Below are positions 50,984 through 62,912 of a stretch of DNA of 64,000 nt, piece after piece; the stretch's first letter is position 1, and each line of letters starts with the position of its first letter. Both the position numbers and the translations under genes were made by a program. Source of the stretch: Rhea pennata (Eukaryota > Chordata > Aves > Rheiformes > Rheidae). The notes beneath the pieces are model-generated. The model searched no databases and was not told where the DNA came from. It worked only from the letters and a program-made list of their open reading frames with translations. Where the stretch lies: the NCBI RefSeq assembly GCF_028389875.1, contig NC_084702.1, positions 51,432,053-51,496,052 on the forward strand. The letters run 5' to 3'.

Positions 50984-53900
50984 CAAGAATTTCCATTTCC
51001 CGTATTTTCTAGCATCTTTCCATACTCTGCTCTCAAGCAGCTGGGAAAAAACAGAGAAAGATTAGGTCTATCATGCCCCAAATGCCAAGATTGCTTTTAA
51101 GTGCTATATGTCTATATAAAAATCTTTGTCCCTTGTTAAATTTTAGTCTATTGCTTCATCCTTTGGGGCGTTGGGCCAGTGTTCAAGAACAGGGCATTGG
51201 CATACCACATTGTGATGAGTGAACATAAGGTGTGACTAGGTCTTGAGTCCTCAATGGATCATCTGCTCACCATGCTTTTTCCTCTTCTAAATTAGTCTGG
51301 TACTACCACCATTCTGTTTACCAGTTGTGTCCAGCTGAAACACTTGTGCATGGCACTTCATGCACTCCTTTCTTTCTTTCCTCTGCTAAAAAAATTGAAG
51401 TGTTATACTCTTTCAGAGAAAAGGTCGCCACAGGTTTTTGTGAGCATAACAATACGTTTTATTGTACTTTTTTTATTCAAAGCAAACGTTTTGACTGATT
51501 TTTTTTTTTTTAATAAAGTGAGCCTGAGGAAGCTTGTCTGTAAAATCTTACTTTGTCAGAGAACTGTTATTCCGTTATGAACAACTGAGAATAGAATTGT
51601 GGCCAGGATAATTTTGTTACGTTTAATAAGAAGCAATGCTGAAATACATGCCTGTAACAAGTATAGCTTTTACATTTGTTTTGAGATTTAATTGTTTTCT
51701 GATTTGATAGAAAAATAAACTTTTTTTCTCTGCTCCATATTCTCACCTAGACTGTATTTCCTACTCTATGATCCTCTTTGTCTCTCCTGTTCTTAGTGTT
51801 TCATTAAGGACTTAGCTACATAATTTGAAATTTTGCCTTTTAGTTTTAGAAGTCATTATGTCTATCAGATATAAATATAATGGCAAAACTTTTCAAGCAT
51901 ATGTTGAAGCATTTGTTGAGATTTCTTCTTGACCTTTAACATTGTTTATTCGCATGTTATCACTTTTAATAAGAAATGAGGCCAGTATTCTTTGGCCTCT
52001 GGTATGTCAAAGTTTTTGAATTAATCTGTCTCCTGACTGAAGTACACCAAGTTGTATGATGAAGAAGGTAGATGAGTATTTCATCATTCCTGATAGATTT
52101 GGTTAGATGACTATTGTAACTCACCTGATGAAACTTGGTGTGACTTCAGGGAAAGCAATGGAATTACATCAACTTAGGTCACATGAGAATCAAGCCCTGA
52201 AAACATGAAAAGGTACCAACAGTATGAAAATACTAATCAACACTGCGGTAAAGAGAGACCTGCATATTGTACGTACATTGGTCAGATTTCATCCCAACTT
52301 GTAACACATAGTTGTATTTTGGTATGCTGAAATATTTTCTGGTATGTGACTATATGGCATTACACTTTTTTGAAACTTAAAATATAGCTCAGGTGTATAG
52401 CCCATTTACACATCTCACAAGGCTTTTGTCTCAAAACATCATAAAGAGCACAGTGACTGACTGTGACTGAAAGACAATTTTAATTAGAAGCCTTACTGTT
52501 ATTTTTGCTGATACTAAAAGAAAGTTTTAATTTTAATCAAAATATAGTTTATAGGAGCAAAGGAGTAAAGTACTTTTGCCTGCAAATGTATTTTTCTCTT
52601 TGCTCATACTGATTCATTTTTATTTTTCAAATAGAAGGATGATATCCAATTGGACTATGCAAATTAAATCACTAATGCCTAATATTTCTTTAATGACTTC
52701 TATGAAACAGAACAGATTTCTTAAGGAAGGCATTTATGTCAAGGAGGAATGGGAACCTAATCTAAAATTGGTTTTGTATGGATCTGAGGTCTGTCCTTTG
52801 CATTCTGAGTATCTTAATTTTGTTGTATCTCATTTTTGCGTAATAAGGTGCTTATCAAATACGAAGTGAGAAAATAAAAAATAAAATTCCTTTGCAATAG
52901 ATTAATTTGAGATCATGGCAGGAAGAGTTCTATCAAATTCTTTGCTGGACATTTAACTCAAAATCTCGTAATGGTCTCTCATAGATGACTTAGAATAGTA
53001 GATTCTAACTTAAGTCCATATTTAAATATATTCTAGTGTTATAACTGTAGTTTGGTAAAATCTAAATTCAATTATATTCTGAGAATCTGTAAGTGTTATA
53101 ACAGGTAAGATCTCAAAGATTAGTCAAAAATTATTTACACTTTTAATATTTATTGAAGTTTACAACTTTACTACAGACTTATCCAACTGTAACACAACCA
53201 CATTTTAAGAAAACTGAATTGAGGGGTCTTGTTCCAGCTAAGAAGTTGTACAGGATGGAAGCTAGTTCTTAAACTATACTGACTTCGAAATAATTTAGAA
53301 TTATAATTTTTTTAGTGGTCTGTGGTATACTTTTAAAGTCTACTGCAATGTAGCTTGCTGTCAAAGAAATTCATTTCTTCTATACCCCATTCCAACATGT
53401 CCTGCTATGCTAATGCTGGGAATGCTTTCAAAAGATTTGGTTTTATCAGCTGCATACTGATTTTCCTCCACCAAAGAAATACTCTCTTGGCTAGCTACAG
53501 CTATGCTACATTTATGTTTAAGTAATCAAGCTGTACAATGGAGATTGAATTGACATAGGATAAGACTGGACAATAGGTGTGCTCAGGGGTGCTTCCTGCC
53601 CTCATAGATTTCATGGAGTACATGCAAACACCTTTATGATATCAATGGTCTTCAAAATTTCCAATCCATGTGAGCAACAGTAGGACATGAGAATACGTCC
53701 GATGTAAATCCACTCCAAATTAACTGGCAGAAGTGGTTAGGAAAAATGACAAGTTTTAACTGCAATTGATACTTTTTTCCTGTCTCAGCATAGATAGCAG
53801 TGATAAGTGGGGCTGATTCTGGAATACAGGATTGCATGAATTGTGTGTATCAATTATTGTTAGCATGAAAAAAAACATTTAAAATTCATTGGAAGAACTC

Positions 53901-54746
53901 ATTGGAAAGACTTACTGTGCCATAACTACATGATCAGTCAAGGTTTAATGTCTCTGAAAAAAAGGCAAGGGGCCTCAGGAGCTGCATGTTTTGTCACTGT
54001 GGGCATATTCATTGTCCTTTAACATAATAGCAGTTTTCTCTTTCTATTTGCTTTTACCCTCTTAAAGTGTTTCCAGACAGCAGTCCACATCCACTTTGCA
54101 GATCTAAATAAACCAAGTTATTTAGGGGCAGTCCTGGAAATTTGAGGTTCAAGGCTTCATCCCACAAGTCATAAAAATAAACCTTTTTTATTCTGGAAAG
54201 TGGAAACTCTGGCATCATTTAAAGAACCATCTAATGGCAAACTTTGGGGAAGTACTGACAGGAACATTTGCTAAAGTTGACTTGATTAGTCTTATATTGG
54301 GAAACTTTCTCAAACTGGAAACATTCTTGAGGAACTGGTGTAATTCCTCTGTTATCATATAGTAGCAACTATATATACCAATATACTGCTGAACTTGTTT
54401 GTGGGGAGTAATAAGGAGTAATGATTTACCCTCATATATATCTATTTGTATCATCTATATCCGTATCTGTCTGTGGTTATATCTATCTTTATTGTTTCTT
54501 CCTGTGTAATGCAACATAGCAGGAGTGTGTATGTTCAGAAATTAATTTCCCCATTTGAGAAAATACAGAAGACTCCTTTTGCCCTTTTGTGTTTCCCTTA
54601 TGAGTACCTTTAAACCCTTTCCACCCCTGTCATTTTCACAGGTTGATTCCTTTTTGTTAGTTTCAGATAACACTGATATTACTGTACTTTTTTTCCTATG
54701 GTCACGGTGGCAAGTGACCATATTTTTTTTTACTGTTATCTCAGTT

Positions 54747-54765
54747 AAAAAAAAAAAAAAAAAAA
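54747..54765 (+). repeat. Poly-A run of 19
   Basis: Nineteen A followed by GAGGAAAGAAAAAAG. Simple repeat with no recognisable retroposed body. Confidence 0.93.
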
Positions 54766-55300
54766 GAGGAAAGAAAAAAGAGTTAGAAATATGGTCTTGA
54801 ACAGATGAAATGCAAATATGTTTATTGGATTAATAAAAATAGGATGCATGAGAATATTTCTCTACAATCCAAATTTACAGAAAAATCCTTAGATTAGTTC
54901 AGTCATCTGGAATTATGCATAATTTTGGAAAGGAAACATGTACCTTGGATAAAAAAGATGATAAAGGAAAGTGGAAGTTGGGAAGCACTGATTCCTGGTC
55001 ACTTCCAAGTGCAGAAATGAAAATAACTTCAATAAAACTAAGAAAGGGTAATGATAGACCACAGTTAAATAGAATGACTAGCGGGAGATAGATAACTGAT
55101 ATACAGTAAGTCATTGTAATGCTGAGTGGTGAGTTTCTAAAGGTTATGCTGGATCAAAACGGCATCTGAAAATTTTATTGTTATGCCACCGATATTCAGA
55201 TATAAATTAATTTTACTATACATTTTTAGCAAAGCCCTTCATCTCCTTCATCTCAGATAAAGATATGGACCTGAAAACAGGGATTTGATTAATGATCACT

Positions 55301-55331
55301 GTTATTTATTTATTTATTTATTTATTTATTA
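55301..55331 (+). repeat. (TTAT)n microsatellite
   Basis: About seven near-perfect TTAT units, with no flanking retroelement seen. Confidence 0.92.
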
Positions 55332-56458
55332 GCAGTGTCAGTATAACAACGTAGTTTGGAATGGTTATGAGAATGATTAGGTCATATAACAGCATTGTAT
55401 ATTGATTTAATTCAAGAAAAATTTCCTAATTTAGTTGTGCTCCACTTATGCAAACTCAATACTGGCAACAGTGTCTTAAAAGCAGGGATACAGGTTAGCA
55501 CTCAGAAGGATCTGACTCCTGTTTTGTCTAATTTAGTTTATATCTTCTCTTAAAATTATACTTCACATATCCCAGGCAATTTACATTTACAGTAACTGTT
55601 CACTGCTGATGACAAAAGCTTTTATCTTGTCATGCAAGAATTCAGCTGGTCCTGTCAGTGCACTTACTCTCAAAAGTGGCCGGATACCGTCAAATAGCAA
55701 GGCTTAGAAAGCTCTGCTGTCAAAGATGGATTCCGATTAGAAATTTCAGTTTGTGCTTCTTGCTGGAACTGCAAAAATTTGTTCTGACCTCATCTGGTTC
55801 TGATGCCACAATCCTTGGCTTTATTCACAGAGTAATTTAGAAATGAAGAATGTAACCATTCAGAGTTCATAGATTAAGAAAAAAACTACTTGAACCCCAC
55901 TATGAACTAGAACAGAATTTTAGCCATGGTAATAAGATTTGAGAAGAGATAATGGTTAAAATAAAGTCTCCTTAAGGCACATCACATGAAGGAGATAATT
56001 GGCATATAATTGGTATATGTGTCTTCAGACCCTAAGACTGTTGAAAAGTTAAAATAATCATTAAAGTACAATTAATTCTTTTCGAGTCAAAAGGATTTTT
56101 GTATTCAGCTAGCAAATCTTATCCACTACTTAAATAGCCTAATTAAGAGAAACAAATGTCCTGAAACCTCAATAACTTATGAAAAGATGAGTTATCAAAT
56201 GATTTCTTAATTTCAATAGCAAGAAGCATGATAATTCCCATAGTATAATTAGCTGAAAAGTTGATATATTGCATATTAGAAATAATGGTTATGTCTGATC
56301 AGAATGAGTTCTTCCTCATATTTTTCCATTCCATTAAAAAGTGAAGGACCCTCAACCTAATTATGAATGTTGATAGGTTAAAAATGTGAAGTGAAGAATA
56401 AAAGACAAAATTAATTAGTCATGTTAATGAACCTTTAATTTCACTTTTATTCTTTCAG

Positions 56459-56603
56459 TCTTCTGAGAGAAAAAAAAGGATCCCTAACACTGCAAGAAAT
56501 AAACTGTTCATTAACAGATTTTCAGTGTTTTTCTTGCATCTCCTATTACTTATTTACCTGGAAGTGCTATTTCTCCTACCTCTTTAACACAGAGAGATGC
56601 AAG
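56459..56603 (+). other. Candidate 145-nt exon, unproven
   Basis: A good acceptor (CACTTTTATTCTTTCAG, with a branch-like TTAAT at 56424-56428) and a strong donor (AAG|GTAAGT) bracket 145 bases. The frame starting at 56460 is open for all 48 codons up to the donor. The peptide is cysteine- and aromatic-rich (contains TDFQCFSCISYYLF) and matches no family I know. Other splice-like pairs exist here by chance (for example 33628-33688), so this remains speculative. Confidence 0.15.
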
Positions 56604-59600
56604 GTAAGTATCATTGAAAATACTGGCAACATCTTATTATGGTCCTCTGTTGTGGCAGTACCTTCACAGGGTTTTGGGGAATTTAATTTCTACTCTGGAA
56701 TTCATTCTTAGCTGTTCAAGCCATTTGTGTACTGTGAGCTGTCTGTCTAAGTTCTCTTGCCCTTTTCTTGCAAGTGGTAGTGTTTAATCTAGTAAAGGTC
56801 CGTACTTCTCTCTTAAGACTCACAACTTCTAAGCAGTACATCAGTTTTGCTAGAGCTGCTATGCCTAAAGGATAATTTCACATGCTCTGTAAGTCCCCAG
56901 AGTGCCCTGAACTATTTTATGTTCACACACAGTTTTGTTAAAACTTGTGCCCGTGTTGAACTCTGAGATACTGAGTCAACCCAGGAGGATGGCACACTGT
57001 GTCTTCACACATGAAACAGAGCAAAGTAGTGAGGACTTCGAGTCCGGGACATGAGTATTTCCTGGTTATGCTGTTTTCCTGTACAGGAACAGATTCTGCC
57101 ATGCTATTTCTCAGAAAAAAGGGCTGAAAGTGCTTGTAAGTAAAACAAGTTTGCAATATTTCTTCAAGGGTTTATATATATTTGAATGTACTTGAACTCT
57201 TCTGCATTTTAAAAAACATAAGAAAGACTTGTCAGCAATTAAGTGTGAAGATAAAAAAGAAACTTTAATTCTCAGATATCATGTGCCATCTAGTTGGCCT
57301 TTCTGCATGTCAGAAATCACAGTTTGTGGTACTTAATCCCAGACTTGAACTCACAAATGCGCATTTTAGCATATCACTTTTGAAGGGAGGTAAAAGAATG
57401 TCCTATCGTATTTACATGGTCACAAGGGTTTGGTGTCTGGTGGACTTAGTGCCCAGTGACAGGATGAGGGGCAAGGGGTACAAATACAAACACAGGGAAT
57501 TCTGACAGGGCAGACTATTTAATTCCTTCCACAAATAAAATAAGGATTTACTGTGGTATGAATTTCTAAATATAATTTGAGGAGAAAATAATATGTCACA
57601 CAGAGCAAGACATGAGAATATATTTCCAACTTTATTTCTTAGTGTTCAGCACCTTTTCCCAAAGTGCTCAGTATCATAAAATCCTAACAGAGGGAAAGGG
57701 GTAAGAAAAATTACCCAGGCATAGAGTATAGCTTCCTCCTAAAATGTCCATTTCTTCCAAATGAAAGGTTTTCTTCTGGCCAGTATTGCTTCACTTTATA
57801 CCATCTGTCACTGAAAAATTTCATTTTCAAAAAAGAAAATAGTAAGGCTTTTATTCAACTCTGGGGCACCTGGATTCATTGTATTAAAGAAAAATACTTC
57901 AGTTTCTGTAAACAAAATGACTTTCAAAGACAATGTTTAAATGAAAGATTCAATCTTTTATGGTACATTGAATTTCAAAGATATACAAAGGAAAGAATAC
58001 TAATTTCAAAAACCCCAAACCTCTGCATGCTATTTGACTCAGCACGTTCAATAAGAATTGCTGAGCAAAGGAAACAAAGGCTGTATCTACTGCAGTAAGT
58101 GCTGCAGTGAGATAATTATTTCCTGTACAGAGAATTATTTTATGATATTCAGAAGTAGATTTGCCCCTTCTGGGGGTGGGAACATGTCTGCATGGTTTGC
58201 TTCAACATATGGTGATCCTTTTGTGTTATGACCAACACAATTAGAGATTATCAGAAAGAGATTCACAATGACACTTTACAGATATGAGACTTTATGTTCT
58301 GGCATACAATTAATTCCTAAACTTTCCAATTATGTTAGTACTCAAAATAAAACATAAATGGCAGAAGAAATGATAAAAATGCTTTAAAAAATGACCTATG
58401 AAAGCTGCACTACTTGATCTTCTATTCCTTTTGCATCAGAAATGCCTATAGAAATCAATGGAAATTTGCTATGTTGATGAATACTGGCAATACTGGCTAT
58501 GACATGCAAACACACAGATATAGTAATTGTTAACTTGTTTTACTGAAATAAAATTACAGAAAAAAATTCATTACTCTTAATTAAACTATTTAAAAGAATT
58601 TGTAGTAAAGATAATGCCAGTTTAACATTCTTGTTCTGAAGATCACCTTTCTCTGTATTTGAGGTGTGAATCACACACCGATCAGGAGATTTGATTACAA
58701 GAAATGATGATATACCTAATCTAAATTTAGTCTAACTACCCGAGGTAACTACAGTGCTGAAGATAAAGTGGCATGGGTCTACAGATGCTCAAGGAAGAAT
58801 GTGAAGTCCTGAGACAATTTTTGAAGCTTATGTTTTTATTGCTAGAGTTACTTGAGCTAGCTCAGTTAGTTCTTCCTTGCAAATATGATGTCCTGATGAT
58901 ATACCACACTACTGAGAGAGCCAAAGAGACATCAGAGCCAAGGCAATTGAATTAATTTGGGAATTGAAAGGATCATATATATGTCAGAAAGATCAACTAA
59001 TATCTCTGTGTGGTTGGCATTAACTTATGTAGCCCTACCAGCTCTGGCTTAGAGATCACTGTGCTATGTTCCACTGTTATGATGACATTAGTACATCTTT
59101 CCTATGTACAGAAATGATATGCTAGCTTGCCCCTTTCTCACAGATAATACTAAGTACACATTCAAAATTGAGAAAATGAGAGCAAGGGTGATGAACCATT
59201 ATTCGTACCATTCTGACAACAGAAGAAGCATTCGGAGAGTGGTTTCCTTAACAGACACTGTAAAAGCTTTTTTCCTGTTTATAGTTTTTACTCTAAATTA
59301 GAACTTCAGAGGGAATTTTGAAAAGTAATTTTAGGAAAAAATAATATCAAAACATTTTTGTTTTTCTTACCCAGTTCCCAGGAACTTCTCATAGTGTCCT
59401 AATGCTTGGGAAGGACCTTGAAATGTCCCTGCCTCTACAGGGCACTCAGAAGCACTCTGAGAACCTTCTATCCAGTTCGACATGTTCATATCAGCAGTCC
59501 CATTCTCCACAGGGCTCTGGTAAGCTGTATCTTCTTTTCTGGCATTACTCCAGATATGCCTAAGAGGCAGAAAATTTATGTGATATCTTTTCCATCTAAA

Positions 59601-60300
59601 CTATAGAGGATAATAAACACTTCTATCAAGGTAAAAACTTCCCTTTCTCACTGCCAAACTCCTTTAAACTGCATTTATGTAAAATAAGGAATATTCACAA
59701 CAAAAATATTCCAGTAGTACTCATATCTTGGGAATTTGGGCACCATGTTGCCTAGCTGGATGGTTTGCTTAGTTGCTTAGTGTGTGATCTGCAAAATACT
59801 GCAGGCACCTCAAGAGCTTTCAGGTCAGACAGAAAGGCACCTAGTATATGTAGTCAGATCCAAGTCCAGCTGGAAGCTGAAAAGCGCTGTTTGGATTGCA
59901 ACTTTGTACTTATGAATCTAGCATAATATTCATCTCTCCTTGCTTAAGATGTCAGGTATAAGTCTACATCTGAGATAATCGCCTAAATTTCCTTTGTACT
60001 CAGAGAAATAGGCATTGCTAAGGTACAATTTCTATAAATCTACAGCAGGCATCTAGATAGGTCAGATGAATAACATCTTAAAAATTCTCTTTAATGACTA
60101 TAAAGGCTTTCTGGAGCGACCTTCACAAACACAGACATCAACTCTGTAGAGACCAAGGATTAGCTGAGTCAAATGCTCCCTAAACATTTTTAAATCATAA
60201 TTTAAGCATGCTAGTTCATTTTGCAGTCTGGTTGAAAATCAGAAAAGAGGTAAGAAAAGGTGTAACTTTGTGTGAAAAACTAATTACTGTTTTTTGTTCA

Positions 60301-60500
60301 CTTGAGTTTTGACTATTCCTGAGAATGGAGGCTACAGCCTCTCTGGGTAACCTATTTTAGTGCTTAACTGCTCTGGCTGTGAGTAGTTACTGGCTACTCA
60401 GTCTCTATGATTGAACCTCTGAATCTTGTGTAACTGGTTAATGTTACATGATGATGGGAATAACCTGATACATTTTGATCTCTGGGCACTAGGCATTCCT
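60301..60500 (-). mobile_element. Ancient CR1 LINE 3'-region fragment
   Basis: Read on the plus strand, this follows the antisense of the CR1 ORF2 end and 3' UTR. There is a GAGTTTTGA-like block, then GGAGGCTACAGCCTCTCTGG, then GTAACCTATTTTAGTGCTTAAC, which matches the CR1 antisense theme 'ggagactccacaacctctctgggcaacctgttccagtgctt'. A weaker continuation (AACCTCTGAATCTTGTGTAA, then CTGGGCACT near 60483) suggests the homology runs on to about 60500. The copy is heavily substituted and has no octamer end, so it is far older than the element at 41-43 kb. The right boundary is uncertain. Confidence 0.75.
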
Positions 60501-61836
60501 TAAAAATTAACAGAATATGTTGCTGAGAAGTGTTGTTACTTCACGAAGACTAGCCGCAAAAGAGTTATTAGATAATTAATAGAATGCAGGCAGAGAGTAA
60601 ATTCCTATCCAGTTTAAGATTTGCAGGTAATACTTGACAATGAGCCAGGAAAACTGATAGCATGTTAAAGCACATGATTTGCGACCTTCAGCCTTCTTAC
60701 CAATTCTGCTACCACAGGAGCTCTGCTGATTGTTGGAGTGGTAAGCAGTGATAATACAGATTCTATTTTAAAATTAAAATGTCTTTTATAATAACTGGAC
60801 CTCCTCTTTTCATTTGCATTTGCTTTTATCCCTTTTCTGGATTAACAAAAAATGCCCCGTCCATGACTTTAGTCTTTTATGATGGTTCCTTTATCTTTCA
60901 GCATAAAAACAAATTGGCTGGTGAATAGGTTTTGTATAAAGCTATCAGTTGTGTGTTATTTTCTTTAGAGCCAAATTAAGTAAAAAATGAATAATTTATT
61001 TTTTTTTCTGTCCATAAACTACGTTTTTTACAGTTATGTGTTGTTTTCAAAATAGGGTCCTCTTGATATGCAGGTCTTAAAATTTATCACGCTTGTCATG
61101 CTGTTATTTCATTAGTATAATTTAAATTATATTTGTTGAGAGGATAATAGAAGTCACTACAATATACAAAAAAGATGTTGCGTTAAGTCTATATATGCAA
61201 TTATATGCTGAAATATAAAATTTTATTAAAAGATATTAAATTCTGTTAAACATACAAAGTTTTATGGATTGTGAAATTTTTAATGACACAGTTTAGCAAA
61301 TCTCCTGTTTATGTCAGTGTTACATATCCAAATGAGCTTTTTCATTGCCTGAACAGTCAGATATAACAGCATAGGCCTAGTACTGATCCCTTTGATGCTG
61401 AGCTAAGCCCTTCACACCTGATAAAGTTTGTCCTTTTTGATAAAATTTAAATTGCTTTAAAAGTATGATTCAATGTGTTTCAACACTACTGTTTCCTGTA
61501 CTACACATGTAAAAAAGCAATCCATAAAATGTTTTCTACCTTATGTCACAGTTACAGCCTAAGATGGCTGTTCAGTATGCCTCAACTTAATTGTTTTCGC
61601 ATTTTTAAAAAATCACTGACCTTCTGAATACAATATTGATTAATAGTCACAGCTCCCATAAATAAAGCATTTTATAGAATCTTAGTGAAGGGGGTGCAGG
61701 AAAAATTAAATGTTATTACATTTGCAGTAGTCGCAGGATGAGATCAATGAGCCTGTGCTAGGAGAAATTAGAAGGCATTCTGGGGACCAGAGGATCAGGT
61801 GAAGGGAGCTATAGGGATGTAAAGTGAGTGTACCTC

Positions 61837-61879
61837 CATGTAGGTATACCTGCTGACATGTAGGTGTACATGTAGGTAT
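61837..61879 (+). repeat. CATGTAGGTRTA triplicate
   Basis: CATGTAGGTATA, CATGTAGGTGTA and CATGTAGGTATA occur within 43 bases. It is a small local repeat of unknown meaning. Confidence 0.75.
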
Positions 61880-62625
61880 AAAGATAGATTATTAGAACTT
61901 TGTAGAACTTCAGAATAAGGACTACTAGAAGTGGTCCATTGATCAGTTTTGGAAGATTATGTGAGGCTTTGCAGGCCTGCTGTTGGAGAAAAGAGCTATT
62001 TCTGCCTTTGCCCTCTGTCAGCTTACCCAGCTTCTCATACCCAACACATCTCCACTCTGATCTTTAAAGCAGAAAGGTATGTTTCAATATTCCTAAAAAC
62101 AGTGTTTAGCTTATTGTGCAAGACCGGGTTCTGATGGATTCTGACTCTACCTATTGTAAAATCTGTAAAACTAGATCCAAATGGAAAAAAAGTAAGAGTT
62201 TAAATGTGTGGTCCTAGTGCCTGTCTGTCAACAGAATAAAAAGAACAAAAAATGGCATACAAAAGAGCAACAAAAATGAACCTTCTCTGCTTCCTCTACC
62301 TTTCCAAAGAGTGAGGAATGGGAAACCCCGTATTTGTTATGTTATGGGAACAGAAGCATAGTAATACTAGAGGATCTCAGTATGATTCAGATTGGAAAAG
62401 TAAACCATCTTCTTACTAGAAGTTTCAAATAAAATTATCTTAGAAGAGACCCATACCTAACCTCTTCCTGTCTTTAAAAAGTTTCTCAAAACTTAAGAAG
62501 ATGGGAGATTTTCAGTATAAGGTACCTAGCTAAGCATAGCTTTTCATGGTGAAAGTAAATGCAAAATTGAGAACACCAGGCAGTCTAAGCAGTGTTGATA
62601 TAACTATGATGGAGTAGAGTGAGAC

Positions 62626-62648
62626 TTTTTTTTTTTTTTTTTTTTTTT
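62626..62648 (+). repeat. Poly-T run of 23
   Basis: Twenty-three consecutive T, followed by CATTCTGCAG. Simple repeat. Confidence 0.93.
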
Positions 62649-62890
62649 CATTCTGCAGTTTTGGAGTATCTTCTAATTTTAAATAGCTATATCCGTCTCT
62701 GAAATTTTCACATGATTTGACTGCTTAGTATGACCTTTTGACAATGTGAACAGTGTATCAAAAAAACTTCAGGGGATTTCACTTCTATTTTTTAAAATTA
62801 CTTCCATTGCATTAAATTTCTCACGCAACTAAAACACCTGCTGATAGTCTTATGTGTCAAGGCAGTGTCTTTTGAGAGTGAAAAAAATTC

Positions 62891-62912
62891 ATGAAGGGTC
62901 AATGAAGGGTCC
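62891..62912 (+). repeat. 11-bp tandem duplication
   Basis: ATGAAGGGTCA followed by ATGAAGGGTCC: two copies differing at the last base. Confidence 0.8.

Larger units (their letters stand above)
47566..60300. other. Gene-free AT-rich DNA with hairpins and simple repeats
   Basis: Between the listed hairpins, homopolymers and candidate exon I see unique AT-rich sequence with open frames no longer than about 105 codons and no recognisable product. Confidence 0.7.

Noticed and set aside
59395..59465. CTTGGGAAGGACCTTGAAAT resembles the CR1 antisense 3' UTR
   Set aside because: The following blocks do not fit CR1, so similarity over about 20 bases is not enough.
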